Assembly (NCBI RefSeq): GCF_014841615.1
Contig: NZ_JACYUG010000013.1
Span: 1 to 64,000, forward strand
Origin: Sphingomonas sp. CFBP 8760
Lineage (GTDB): Bacteria > Pseudomonadota > Alphaproteobacteria > Sphingomonadales > Sphingomonadaceae
Direction: 5' to 3'
DNA: 64,000 nucleotides
Positions 41,039-49,923 of the stretch are shown piece after piece; within the stretch, counting starts at the first letter, position 1, and each line of letters starts with the position of its first letter. The position numbers and the translations under genes are program-made. Below the pieces are notes generated by a model. The model did no database searches and was not told the DNA's origin. It worked only from the letters and a program-made list of their open reading frames with translations.

Positions 41039-42949
41039 TCACTGGCACGCCAGGCATTCGTCGTAATCGGTGCTTTCCAGCTCGTATTTCGGCTTGGCGA
41101 GCGTGTTGTCCGTCTCGACGCCGCCCGCGAAGCCGGCGCGCTGCACCGATTTCGAGCGGAGATAGTAGAGCGACTTGATGCCCAGTTCCCACGCGCGGAA
41201 GTGGAGCATCAGCAGGTCCCACTTTTCCACGTCGGCCGGGATGAACAGGTTCAGCGACTGCGCCTGATCGATATAGGGCGTGCGGTCGCCGGCAAGTTCG
41301 AGCAGCCAGCGCTGGTCGATCTCGAAGCTGGTCTTGTAGCAGTCCTTCTCGTCCTGCGAGAGGAAGTCGAGGTGCTGGACCGAGCCGCCATTCTCCAGGA
41401 TCGAACTCCACACCGCTTCCGAGTTCTTCGACTTCGCGTTGAGCAGCTTTTCGAGATACGGGTTCTTGACCGAGAAGCTGCCCGACAGCGTCTTGTGCGT
41501 GTAGATGTTGGCCGGGATCGGCTCGATGCACGCGCTGGTGCCGCCGCAGATGATGCTGATCGACGCGGTGGGCGCGATCGCCATCTTGCAGCTGAACCGC
41601 TCCATCACGCCCATGTCGGCGGCATCGGGGCAGGGGCCGCGCTCGACCGCGAGCTGCATCGACGCCTCGTTCACCTGCGCGTTGATCTGCTTGAAGATCC
41701 TGAGGTTCCACGACTTCGCCATCGCCCCCTCGAATGCCAGACCGCGCGCCTGGAGGAACGAGTGGAAGCCCATGACGCCGAGGCCGACCGAGCGTTCGCG
41801 ACCGGCGCTGTACGCGGCCCGCTCCATGCCGGGTTCGTGGCGGTCGATATAATCCTGCAGCACGTTGTCGAGGAAGCGCATCACGTCCTCCACGAAGCGC
41901 TTGTCGTCCTTCCACTGGTCCCACGTTTCGAGGTTGAGCGAGGACAGGCAGCAGACCGCGGTGCGATCGTTGCCGAGATGGTCCCGGCCGGTGGGCAGCG
42001 TGATCTCCGAACACAGGTTCGAGGTCGAGACCTTGAGGCCCAGATCGCGGTGATGCTTGGGCATCGTCGAGTTCACGTGATCGGCGAAGACGATGTACGG
42101 CTCACCGGTGGCGAGGCGGGTTTCGACCAGCTTCTGGAACAGCGCGCGGGCATCGACGCGGCCCCGCTCGGTCTGGTCCTTGGGGCTGCGGAGAATCCAT
42201 TCGGCGCCGTCGCGGACGGCCTCCATGAAGGCGTCGGGGATCAGCACGCCGTGGTGGAGGTTCAGCGCCTTGCGGTTGAAGTCGCCCGACGGCTTGCGGA
42301 TTTCGAGGAACTCCTCGATCTCCGGGTGCGACACGTCGAGATAGACGGCGGCCGAGCCGCGCCGCAGCGAGCCTTGCGAGATCGCCAGCGTCAGCGAATC
42401 CATCACGCGGACGAACGGGATGATGCCCGAGGTCTTGCCGTTCAGGCCGACCGGCTCGCCGATGCCGCGGACATTGCCCCAATAGGTGCCGATGCCGCCG
42501 CCGCGCGAGGCGAGCCAGACATTCTCGTTCCAGGTGTCGACGATGCCGTTCAGGCTGTCGGGCACCGAATTGAGGTAGCACGAGATCGGCAGGCCGCGAC
42601 CGGTGCCGCCGTTCGACAGCACGGGCGTGGCGGGCATGAACCACAGGCGGCTGATATAGTCGTAGATGCGCTGCGCATGGGCGGCATCGTCGGCATAGGC
42701 GGAGGCGACGCGGACGAAGAGGTCCTGATAGCTTTCGCCCGGCAGCAGGTAGCGGTCGTTCAGCGTCTCCTTGCCGAAATCGGTCAGCAGCGCGTCGCGC
42801 GAATGATCGACGTCGAGCGCATAGGGTTGCGGCTTCACCGAGCGGCTGTCGGCCGGCTTGGCCACCGTGGGGGCCGCCGTGGGGGCCGCGACCGGTGCTT
42901 CGGCCGTGTCGATCGTTGCGGTCTCGCGTCCGCTGTCGTTGAAATCCAT
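41039..42949 (-). CDS. nrdA: Ribonucleotide reductase class Ia, alpha subunit (no ATP cone)
   Basis: A 636 aa R1 protein. Active-site parts: SCYLNSVPDS (first redox Cys), STSNLCSEITLP (N, thiyl Cys and E), CCLSSLNL (second redox Cys), SLYYLRS (paired Tyr of the radical path) and a C-terminal ECLACQ for thioredoxin exchange. The sequence starts with a Pro/Ala linker instead of an N-terminal ATP cone, so dATP inhibition through that domain is not expected. ATG 42949 was chosen; the upstream frame has no ribosome site. Upstream lie candidate NrdR boxes. Confidence 0.95.
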   Translation of the reverse strand: MDFNDSGRETATIDTAEAPVAAPTAAPTVAKPADSRSVKPQPYALDVDHSRDALLTDFGKETLNDRYLLPGESYQDLFVRVASAYADDAAHAQRIYDYISRLWFMPATPVLSNGGTGRGLPISCYLNSVPDSLNGIVDTWNENVWLASRGGGIGTYWGNVRGIGEPVGLNGKTSGIIPFVRVMDSLTLAISQGSLRRGSAAVYLDVSHPEIEEFLEIRKPSGDFNRKALNLHHGVLIPDAFMEAVRDGAEWILRSPKDQTERGRVDARALFQKLVETRLATGEPYIVFADHVNSTMPKHHRDLGLKVSTSNLCSEITLPTGRDHLGNDRTAVCCLSSLNLETWDQWKDDKRFVEDVMRFLDNVLQDYIDRHEPGMERAAYSAGRERSVGLGVMGFHSFLQARGLAFEGAMAKSWNLRIFKQINAQVNEASMQLAVERGPCPDAADMGVMERFSCKMAIAPTASISIICGGTSACIEPIPANIYTHKTLSGSFSVKNPYLEKLLNAKSKNSEAVWSSILENGGSVQHLDFLSQDEKDCYKTSFEIDQRWLLELAGDRTPYIDQAQSLNLFIPADVEKWDLLMLHFRAWELGIKSLYYLRSKSVQRAGFAGGVETDNTLAKPKYELESTDYDECLACQ

Positions 42950-43083
42950 CACCGCGCCATTCCTTCTCGTCTGTGTCGCACCCGTATCGTCGGGCGTCCG
43001 ACCGGTCGGGAAGAAGTCGGGCTGGGCATCGCGGCCGGGGCCATGGGCTGGCCCCTGCACGGATGAGTCCGTCTTCGTCCGGC

Positions 43084-43130
43084 ACACCATATTGGGTCTG
43101 CTCCCGGTCCTTACCCCCACTGATTGTGGC
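43084..43130 (-). promoter_or_regulatory. Candidate NrdR box pair upstream of nrdA
   Basis: On the minus strand, AGACCCAATATGGTGT (centre 43091) and GCCACAATCAGTGGG (centre 43123) resemble the NrdR palindrome ACAC-N8-GTGT and lie about 32 bp apart, close to three helix turns as in known paired boxes. The second is a weak match. They are about 140 bp before the nrdA start. Confidence 0.4.
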
Positions 43131-43344
43131 AGATCGGCCGATCAGGCAAGGGCCATCAATAGCCGATCCGGCCGCCTTCGATGCCGGAAAAGACGGTAAT
43201 GGGCGACGACGCGTGGAAGTCTGCGGGGTTCAGGAATGGCAAGCATGGAATTGCCGCAATAAAAAAATTCGGCATGGCACCAACCGCCGGGTCCGGCGTT
43301 CGGTGCCGCCGATATCCGGTACGGGCGCGCGGACGCGACGCATG

Positions 43345-43378
43345 AAAAAGGCCGCCGGTCCTTTCGGAACGGCGGCCG
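43345..43378 (-). terminator. Intrinsic terminator of the PEP-CTERM gene
   Basis: Read on the minus strand, GGCCGCCG...CGGCGGCC with a 12-base loop that can pair further, followed by TTTTT. It lies 43 bp after the PEP-CTERM stop. Confidence 0.8.
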
Positions 43379-43420
43379 ATTTCGACCCGGCGCCGGCGGG
43401 GGCGCGCGGGTGACGTCGTC

Positions 43421-44056
43421 TTACGAGAAGGCGACGGTGGTCTTGCGACGACGATAGCGGGTCGCCGCGCCGACCATGCCGAAGCCGACCAGCATCAGCG
43501 CCCAGGTCGAAGCCTCGGGCACCGCGAACACGACGTTGTCGAGCTCGAACGAGTTCTGCGCGCTGATGAAGCGAACGCCCGCGAACGATGCCTCGCCCTC
43601 GGTCAGCGAGATGGTGACGCGACGGTTGGTCAGCATGCTGTCCTGGTCGCCATCGGCATCGGCCGAGAAAGCGGTGCCGCTGAAGCTGGACAGCACCGAG
43701 CCGGTGGCGTCCAGCAGTTCAACGATGTTGCCGGCGTCGATCGAGCCGACGAAGAAGCTGACCGTGCGGAACGCCAGTTCCGACGTGATCGTCAGGTTGC
43801 CGTTGCCGAACACCGCGGCGTAGCGGCTGCCGTCGCTGAAACCCGGCTGGGCGTAGAAGCCGGCCAGATCGCCCTGAACCAGATCGGCGTTGGTGAACGA
43901 CGCCGTGAACGGTGCTGCAATTGCGTTGTTGAAATCGATGGTCAGGTCGCTGGCGGGCGCGGCGAAGGCACCGCCGGTCGACACGATCGTGGCGGCCGAG
44001 GCCGGCATGGCGAAAGCGGCTGCAGCAACCGCGGCCGTGATAAGGGTATTGCGCAT
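43421..44056 (-). CDS. PEP-CTERM sorting-domain protein
   Basis: A 211 aa secreted protein: signal peptide (residues 1-22, cut after ASA), a beta-sandwich middle with NFELDN-like segment (AQNSFELDNVVF), then the VPEASTWALMLVGFGMVGAA membrane segment and RYRRRK end. The PExxTWA form is the sphingomonad PEPxxWA-CTERM signal, processed by exosortase and associated with exopolysaccharide. Own terminator; monocistronic. Confidence 0.88.
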   Translation of the reverse strand: MRNTLITAAVAAAAFAMPASAATIVSTGGAFAAPASDLTIDFNNAIAAPFTASFTNADLVQGDLAGFYAQPGFSDGSRYAAVFGNGNLTITSELAFRTVSFFVGSIDAGNIVELLDATGSVLSSFSGTAFSADADGDQDSMLTNRRVTISLTEGEASFAGVRFISAQNSFELDNVVFAVPEASTWALMLVGFGMVGAATRYRRRKTTVAFS

Positions 44057-44507
44057 CTCGTGTTCCCCGATGTTCCGATCCGCTGTCCGCCGGCAATGCG
44101 GGCGTACCTCGTTCGATCGTTGGTGAGATCAAGCCGTTAACTATAAAAGCTGCGAAAGGGAATAGCGGCAAAGCTTTCAAGACCCCGCGATGTCGGATCG
44201 GAAAGGTGCCGGCAGCATCGGAACGGACGTGAAATCTTGGCGGTGAACGGCCCGATGACGGCGACCCGGACCGATCGGATCGACCGTTATCCTCGTTGCA
44301 GCGCAGCATTTCCGCCGATTCCGGCCGCCGTCGAGCGATGTGCCGGGTGGCGGGGGCGCGGTTGTCGGGCGACGGCTGGCGGTCCGCCAGCCGCCGTCGA
44401 TCCGGACGAAATTTATTTTTCGGTCGCCGCCGCCGGGGCGGAACCGGGCAGAAAATCGGCTGCTTTCGGTTGGCCTGGCGCGCCGCGATCCTTCCGCCGG
44501 GGGCGAA
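44057..44507. other. Intergenic region, no supported gene
   Basis: About 450 bp between the PEP-CTERM start and the stop of the GGDEF-EAL gene. It must hold the PEP-CTERM promoter. Apart from a short AT patch (GAAATTTATTTTT near 44409) I see no convincing structure. Confidence 0.5.
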
Positions 44508-47123
44508 TCAGGCGATGCGGCGAATCGCGGCGACGGGGCCGGGTTCGCTGAGGATCGACAGGTCGATCGGCGCGGCGAAGTGGATGCCGGCGCGCTTGCG
44601 ATCGGTCCAGCTGATCCGGGCGGCGATCGAGCGGCCTTCGACCAGTTCGATCCGCAGTTCCGCATCGACCGCTGTGCCGTGCGCGGGCAACCCCTCGATC
44701 ATCGCGCCGGTGATCGAGATGTCGCGCACGCGGACGTCATGCGTCCGCCCCGCGATCGTCACCCGCGCCGAGCGCAGCAGACGGGTGCGCGACGGGCGGC
44801 TGACGCGGAAGCCCGACGGCACGGCCCGGCCATCGATCCCCAGCGCGGTGGCGACCTCCGCCGCGGGTACCGGCCGGCCATAGACATAGCCCTGGATATG
44901 GCTGCATCCCAGCGAGCGGACCAGTTCGATCTCGTCCTGGATCTCCACCCCTTCCGCGGTGGTTTCCATGCCCAGCGTGTCGGCGAGCATCACGATCGCC
45001 CGGATGATCGCGGCGTTGCGGTTGCCCGGCTGCGCCGCGCCGCGCACGAAGGACTGGTCGATCTTGATCTTGTCGAACGGGGCGGTGCGCAGATAGCCGA
45101 GCGAGGAATAGCCGGTGCCGAAATCGTCGAGCGCGAGGCGCACGCCCAGCCCCTTCAGCGCCGCGAACATCCGGTCCGAACTGTCCGATCCTTTCAGGAA
45201 CACCCCCTCGGTGATCTCCAGTTCCAGCCGGTCGGGCGCGAGGCCGGACCGGGCAAGCGCGCTGGCGACGATGCCGGGCAATTGCGGGTTGGCGAACTGC
45301 ACCGGCGACACGTTGACCGCGACGCGCACGTCGCGCGGCCAGCGTGCCGCCTCGTCGCAGGCGGTGCGCAGCACCCATTCGCCGATCGCGCCGATCAGCC
45401 CGCATTCCTCCGCCACCGGGATGAAATCGGCGGGCGACACCAGGCCGCGCACGGGATGCCGCCAGCGGATCAGCGCCTCGTACCCGATCACCACGGCATC
45501 GACGGTGCGGACCACCGGCTGGTAGCAGAGGTGGAATTCACCCGCCGGCAGCGCGGCGCGCAGATCGCCTTCCAGCTGCTGGCGATCGCGTGCGCCGGCC
45601 AGCATATCGGCCGAATAGAAGCGATGGACCCCGCGCCCCGCCGCCTTGGCCGCATAGAGCGCCAGATCGGCGTTGCGCACCAGCGTGTCGCGGTCGTCGC
45701 CGTCATCGGGCGCGATCGCGATGCCGACCGAACAGCCGATCGTGACCGACGTGCCCATGATCGCATAGGGTTGCGAGAGCGCCGCGATCAGATCGTCCGC
45801 CAGCGTCGCCAGCGACTGGCGCCCGGCGATGCCCGGCAGCAGCACCTTGAACTCGTCGCCGCCCATCCGGCCGACCAGCCCGCGATCGCCGACGCCGCGC
45901 TGCAGCCGCTGGCCCACCTGTTTCAGCAGCGCGTCGCCCGCCTGATGGCCGAGCGTGTCGTTGACCGCCTTGAACCGGTCGAGGTCCATCAGGAACAGCC
46001 CGGCGGGGCGGTGCCCCTCCGCGACCTGCGCCAGCGTCTTGTCGATCGACTGGCGCATCCGCTGGCGGTTGGCGAGGCCGGTCAGCGAGTCGAACAGCGC
46101 GAGGCGGGTGATCTCCGCCTCCGACCGGCGCAGTTCCGTCAGGTCGGCGCCGGTGCCGATGAAGCCCTGGAACCGGTCCAGCTCGTCGACCAGCGGGCGG
46201 CCCCCCATCGACCACCAGCGCCCGCCCGCCGCATCGCCCGCCGCGCAGACCGGATAGTCGGAGAACGACGTGCGCGACGACAGGTGGAACGCGAGCGTGC
46301 GTTCGGTGCCGGTGCCGGCCCCCGCGCCGTCCATGCGGAATATCTCGGTCAGCAACCGGCCGAGCGGGGGCGGATCGTGCTCCGCGATCTCGGCGGCGAC
46401 GCGGGCGGAGATATAGGTGATGCGGCCATGACGATCGGTTTCCCAGAACCAGCCGGTGCCCTGTTCCTCGAACTCGGCGACCATCCGTTCGGCGTGGCGG
46501 CCGCGGCCGGTCTGCCTGACCTGTTCGGCGGTGCCGCGACGATCCAGCTGGCCCAGGCGCAGCATCGTCAGCGCCAGCGCGCCGAGCAGCGCCAGCGCCT
46601 CGAACCAGACCAGCACGGCGCCGACCATCACCGCCATCGCCACCACCAGCCCCGCGCCGAACACCAGCACCACGCCGCGCACCGGCTGCACCGCCAGCCC
46701 GACCAGCCCGATCGCCCCGATCAGCAGCGTCGCCGCGCCCAGCGGCATCATCCCCGTCAGTCCGATGCCGACCGCCTCCAGCATCGACAGCGTCGCGACC
46801 GCGAGCAGGCCGGCGGCCAGCGCGGCGCCGCGCGCGCGCCGATAGGGCGGCCAGCCGAGTCGCGTGCCCACGCACAAGGTCAGCCCCGCGAACGCCAGCA
46901 CCGTGACCAGCGACAGGACCAGCGTGACGGTGGCGAACCCCGACGCCATCATCGCCGCCGCCATCGCCAGCGCCAGCACCCCGCCGGCCAGCGGACAGGC
47001 GGCGGCGACCTGCGCCAGGCGCTGTTCGGCCGGCTCGCGATCGTCAGGCCCCCCCGCGAAGCCCAGCAGCACGGGCAGCGGCGGCTTGTCTCCGTAAACA
47101 ATGGTGGGGGGGCGGATCGGCAT
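44508..47123 (-). CDS. Membrane-bound c-di-GMP regulator: PAS-GGDEF-EAL-PilZ
   Basis: An 871 aa protein. Residues 1-200 contain about six membrane helices; 215-350 a PAS-like sensor (GTGWFWETDRHGRITYIS); 355-510 a GGDEF domain with intact MGGDEF at 420-425; 525-765 an EAL domain with EAL at 549-551, NVSPVQF, LEITEG, ALDDFGTGYSS and KIDQSF; the end (about 775-865) is a PilZ-like domain (RSARVTIAG, VRDISITGAMIEG). All catalytic residues for both synthesis and breakdown of c-di-GMP appear present. It may switch activity by PAS and PilZ input. Confidence 0.9.
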   Translation of the reverse strand: MPIRPPTIVYGDKPPLPVLLGFAGGPDDREPAEQRLAQVAAACPLAGGVLALAMAAAMMASGFATVTLVLSLVTVLAFAGLTLCVGTRLGWPPYRRARGAALAAGLLAVATLSMLEAVGIGLTGMMPLGAATLLIGAIGLVGLAVQPVRGVVLVFGAGLVVAMAVMVGAVLVWFEALALLGALALTMLRLGQLDRRGTAEQVRQTGRGRHAERMVAEFEEQGTGWFWETDRHGRITYISARVAAEIAEHDPPPLGRLLTEIFRMDGAGAGTGTERTLAFHLSSRTSFSDYPVCAAGDAAGGRWWSMGGRPLVDELDRFQGFIGTGADLTELRRSEAEITRLALFDSLTGLANRQRMRQSIDKTLAQVAEGHRPAGLFLMDLDRFKAVNDTLGHQAGDALLKQVGQRLQRGVGDRGLVGRMGGDEFKVLLPGIAGRQSLATLADDLIAALSQPYAIMGTSVTIGCSVGIAIAPDDGDDRDTLVRNADLALYAAKAAGRGVHRFYSADMLAGARDRQQLEGDLRAALPAGEFHLCYQPVVRTVDAVVIGYEALIRWRHPVRGLVSPADFIPVAEECGLIGAIGEWVLRTACDEAARWPRDVRVAVNVSPVQFANPQLPGIVASALARSGLAPDRLELEITEGVFLKGSDSSDRMFAALKGLGVRLALDDFGTGYSSLGYLRTAPFDKIKIDQSFVRGAAQPGNRNAAIIRAIVMLADTLGMETTAEGVEIQDEIELVRSLGCSHIQGYVYGRPVPAAEVATALGIDGRAVPSGFRVSRPSRTRLLRSARVTIAGRTHDVRVRDISITGAMIEGLPAHGTAVDAELRIELVEGRSIAARISWTDRKRAGIHFAAPIDLSILSEPGPVAAIRRIA

Positions 47124-47263
47124 GGTCCTGTGGTACCGGTGCGGCCCTTACCAAAGCGGCCATGGACCGTGGTGAACGCGGCGTTAGCCGAACCCCGGCG
47201 GGATGGGGGCCGGCGATCGCACCGGATTGCATCGCGCCGCGCCCTGTCGCATGAAGCCGGGCC

Positions 47264-48784
47264 ATGACCACGACCATCCGCGATACCGACCTGATCGAAA
47301 GCGTCGCCGACGCGCTGCAGTTCATCAGCTATTACCACCCGATGGATTATATCCGCGCACTGGGCGAGGCGTATGAGGCGGAGCGCAGCCCGGCGGCCAA
47401 GGACGCGATCGCGCAGATCCTGACCAACAGCCGGATGTGCGCGGAGGGGCATCGCCCGATCTGCCAGGATACCGGCATCGTCACCGTCTTCGTCAAATGG
47501 GGGCAGGATTGCCGCCTGTCGGGCGACCGCAGCCTGCAGGAGGTGATCGACGAGGGGGTACGCCGCGCGTACCTGCACCCCGAGAACAAGCTGCGCGCCT
47601 CGATCCTGGCGGACCCCGCCTTCACCCGGCGCAACACCCGCGACAATACTCCCAGCGTCCTGCACGTCGAGATGGTGCCGGGCAGCACGGTATCGGTCGA
47701 CGTCGCGGCCAAGGGCGGCGGGTCGGAGAACAAGTCGAAGTTCAAGATGATGAACCCCAGCGATTCGATCGTCGACTGGGTGCTGGAGATGATCCCGCAG
47801 ATGGGCGCGGGCTGGTGCCCGCCGGGGATGCTGGGCATCGGCATCGGCGGCACCGCCGAAAAGGCGATGCTGCTGGCCAAGGAATCGCTGATGGGCGCGA
47901 TCGACATGGGCCAGTTGCGCGCGCGCGGCCCGCGGAACGATATCGAGGCGTTGCGCATCGAACTGATGGACAAGGTGAACGCGCTGGGGATCGGCGCGCA
48001 GGGCCTGGGCGGATTGTCGACCGTGCTCGACGTGAAGATCCTCGACTGGCCGACGCATGCCGCGTCCAAGCCGGTCGCGATGATCCCGAACTGCGCCGCG
48101 ACCCGCCACGCGCACTTCACGCTGACCGGCGCGGGGCCGGTGTATCTGGAGCCGCCGAAGCTCGACGAATGGCCGCAGGTGGACTGGACGCCCGACAAGG
48201 CGGCGATCCGCGTCGATCTCGACACGTTGACGCCCGAGGTGGTGCAGACGTGGAAGCATGGCGACCGGCTGCTGCTGAACGGCAAGATGCTGACCGGGCG
48301 CGACGCGGCGCACAAGCGGATCGCCGACATGCTGGCGAAGGGTGAGGAACTGCCGGTCGATTTCAGGGGTCGCGTGATCTATTATGTCGGCCCGGTCGAT
48401 CCGGTGGGCGAGGAAGTGGTCGGCCCCGCCGGCCCGACCACGGCGACGCGGATGGACAAGTTCACCCGCATGATGCTGGACCAGGGCCTGCTGGCGATGG
48501 TCGGCAAGGCGGAGCGCGGGCCGGACGCGACCAAGGCGATCGCCGAGGGCAAGTCCGCCTATCTGATGGCGGTGGGCGGTGCCGCCTATCTGGTGGCGCG
48601 CGCGATCAAGGGATCGAAGGTCGTCGGGTTCGAGGATCTGGGCATGGAGGCGATCTACGAATTCGAGGTCGCCGATTTCCCGGTGACGGTGGCGGTGGAT
48701 GCCGAGGGGCAGAACGTCCACCAGCTGGCGCCGCTGGTCTGGCGCGAGAAGATCGCGCGGGAAGGGTTGCTGACGCCGGCTTGA
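47264..48784 (+). CDS. Fumarate hydratase class I (iron-sulfur, single chain)
   Basis: A 506 aa enzyme with both class I halves fused. Cluster-binding Cys candidates are in GHRPICQDTG, GWCPPGMLG and IPNCAATRHAHF. The C-terminal domain contains YYVGPVDPVGEEVVGPAGPTTATRMD, the substrate-binding TTxxRMD signature. It interconverts fumarate and malate in the TCA cycle. ATG 47264; divergent from the GGDEF-EAL gene. Confidence 0.93.
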   Translation: MTTTIRDTDLIESVADALQFISYYHPMDYIRALGEAYEAERSPAAKDAIAQILTNSRMCAEGHRPICQDTGIVTVFVKWGQDCRLSGDRSLQEVIDEGVRRAYLHPENKLRASILADPAFTRRNTRDNTPSVLHVEMVPGSTVSVDVAAKGGGSENKSKFKMMNPSDSIVDWVLEMIPQMGAGWCPPGMLGIGIGGTAEKAMLLAKESLMGAIDMGQLRARGPRNDIEALRIELMDKVNALGIGAQGLGGLSTVLDVKILDWPTHAASKPVAMIPNCAATRHAHFTLTGAGPVYLEPPKLDEWPQVDWTPDKAAIRVDLDTLTPEVVQTWKHGDRLLLNGKMLTGRDAAHKRIADMLAKGEELPVDFRGRVIYYVGPVDPVGEEVVGPAGPTTATRMDKFTRMMLDQGLLAMVGKAERGPDATKAIAEGKSAYLMAVGGAAYLVARAIKGSKVVGFEDLGMEAIYEFEVADFPVTVAVDAEGQNVHQLAPLVWREKIAREGLLTPA

Positions 48785-48835
48785 ACCGGGGGGCATGAAC
48801 CGGGGCGCATGAACTGGGGGGCATGAACCGGGGCG
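48783..48835. repeat. 14-bp tandem repeat after fumarase gene
   Basis: Four copies of a GAACCGGGGGGCAT-type unit, with small changes (GGCAT or CGCAT, one ACTGGGG), start at the fumarase stop codon. Each unit carries an ATG in the CATGAAC step. No role evident. Confidence 0.75.
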
Positions 48836-48921
48836 TCGGGGCCGGGCGGGGGCCGTCCCGGCGCGCGGTGCGTTGTTCCTTCGATCGCGGCGCCCGGCGT
48901 CGCCCATGAAGGAAGTGTCCG

Positions 48922-49344
48922 ATGAAGCATGTCCTCCTCGCCCTGACCCTTGGCGGCCTCGTCGCGGCACCGGTAGCCGCGCAACAGGCGACCGTCCCGC
49001 CGGCCGCGACACCGGCGCGGGGCGGCGGCCTTGCCGACCTGCTGGGGGAGGGCGGCCTGCTGGGCGGTGGCGGCCTGCCGAACATCGCATCGGCGGGGGC
49101 GGGCAATGCGGCGGGGCTGCTGGGCTATTGCATCAAGAACAATCTGGTCGCCGGCAACGGCGCGGCGGGTATCCTCGGCCAGCTGACCGGCAAGCGCGGC
49201 GTGACCGCGTCACCCGGTTTCGAGGCAGGGCAGCGCGGACAGGTGCAGACCGGCGACAGCGCCTTCTCGCTGGCCGGGGTGCAGGACCGGGTGAAGACGC
49301 AGCTGTGCGGCATGGTACTGAAGCGCGCGCGGTCGTTCCTGTAG
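48922..49344 (+). CDS. Secreted DUF2501 family protein
   Basis: A 140 aa protein with a signal peptide (MKHVLLALTLGGLVAAPVAA, cut before QQA), a Gly/Leu-rich region (residues 35-60), and two conserved Cys in LLGYCIKNNLV and VKTQLCGMVL that can form a disulfide. It resembles DUF2501 (YjjA-like) periplasmic proteins. Role unknown. Confidence 0.75.
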   Translation: MKHVLLALTLGGLVAAPVAAQQATVPPAATPARGGGLADLLGEGGLLGGGGLPNIASAGAGNAAGLLGYCIKNNLVAGNGAAGILGQLTGKRGVTASPGFEAGQRGQVQTGDSAFSLAGVQDRVKTQLCGMVLKRARSFL

Positions 49345-49411
49345 CCGTTGCCGGCGGGCGGATGTCGGGTCGGGGTGGACGGCCGGACCTTCAGGCGCCG
49401 GTCGGCCGCTC

Positions 49412-49540
49412 CTACCAGAGCATGTGATCGGTAATCACCCCGAACCTGACGAGGAAGCCCAGCGTCGCGCCGATGAGGAGCAGGGTCAGGTACACGGCGA
49501 TGGCTCGCGTCCGGCTTCGACGGTCCGTCCGGTAACCCAT
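49412..49540 (-). CDS. Small single-helix membrane protein
   Basis: A 42 aa peptide with a basic N-terminus (GYRTDRRSRTR) and one membrane helix (AVYLTLLLIGATLGFLVRFG). ATG 49540 is chosen; the longer frame upstream crosses an inverted-repeat remnant. Conserved small proteins of this type are common, but the evidence is limited. Confidence 0.45.
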   Translation of the reverse strand: MGYRTDRRSRTRAIAVYLTLLLIGATLGFLVRFGVITDHMLW

Positions 49541-49605
49541 GGTTGATCGCCTCGCCGCTGATGCTGCCGCGAAGGTGACCGATTCAACCGACGTCCGCAA
49601 TCGGG

Positions 49606-49732
49606 CGATTGCGTTGAAAAACTCCGCCAGAGGTTGAACCTCGCGGATTCCGCGCAATCCTGTTTCAATGCGCGCCATGCTTTCGCAGCGAAGGCTCGCA
49701 ATCTGCCTCGCGGGAGTTTTTCAACACAATCG
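49606..49732. repeat. Inverted-repeat remnant, possible IS or MITE relic
   Basis: CGATTGCGTTGAAAAACTCC (49606-49625) and its near-perfect reverse complement (49713-49732, one mismatch) enclose 87 bp. GTTGAAAAACTC-type ends are known from several insertion-sequence families. No transposase is left. The remainder of 49541-49923 holds no gene that I can support. Confidence 0.5.
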
Positions 49733-49923
49733 GGCGAAAGCGGTCATCGATCCGATGATGCGCCGGCCCTTGGTCATCCGTGTTGGTGACGCGTCCCCTT
49801 CACCCGGTCTCCGGCTTCTCCCGCGTACCGGCGCGGCTCCCCTTCCGGTCAGGTAACGAACGGCGAGGTTCGTCGGAGAACGGATGCTGGCGCTCATGCC
49901 GGGACGGGCGTTATATTCGCGCC

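Noticed and set aside
44340..47267. A 975-codon plus-strand frame
   Set aside because: Antisense of the GGDEF-EAL-PilZ gene, rich in Arg, His and Gln, no ribosome site.
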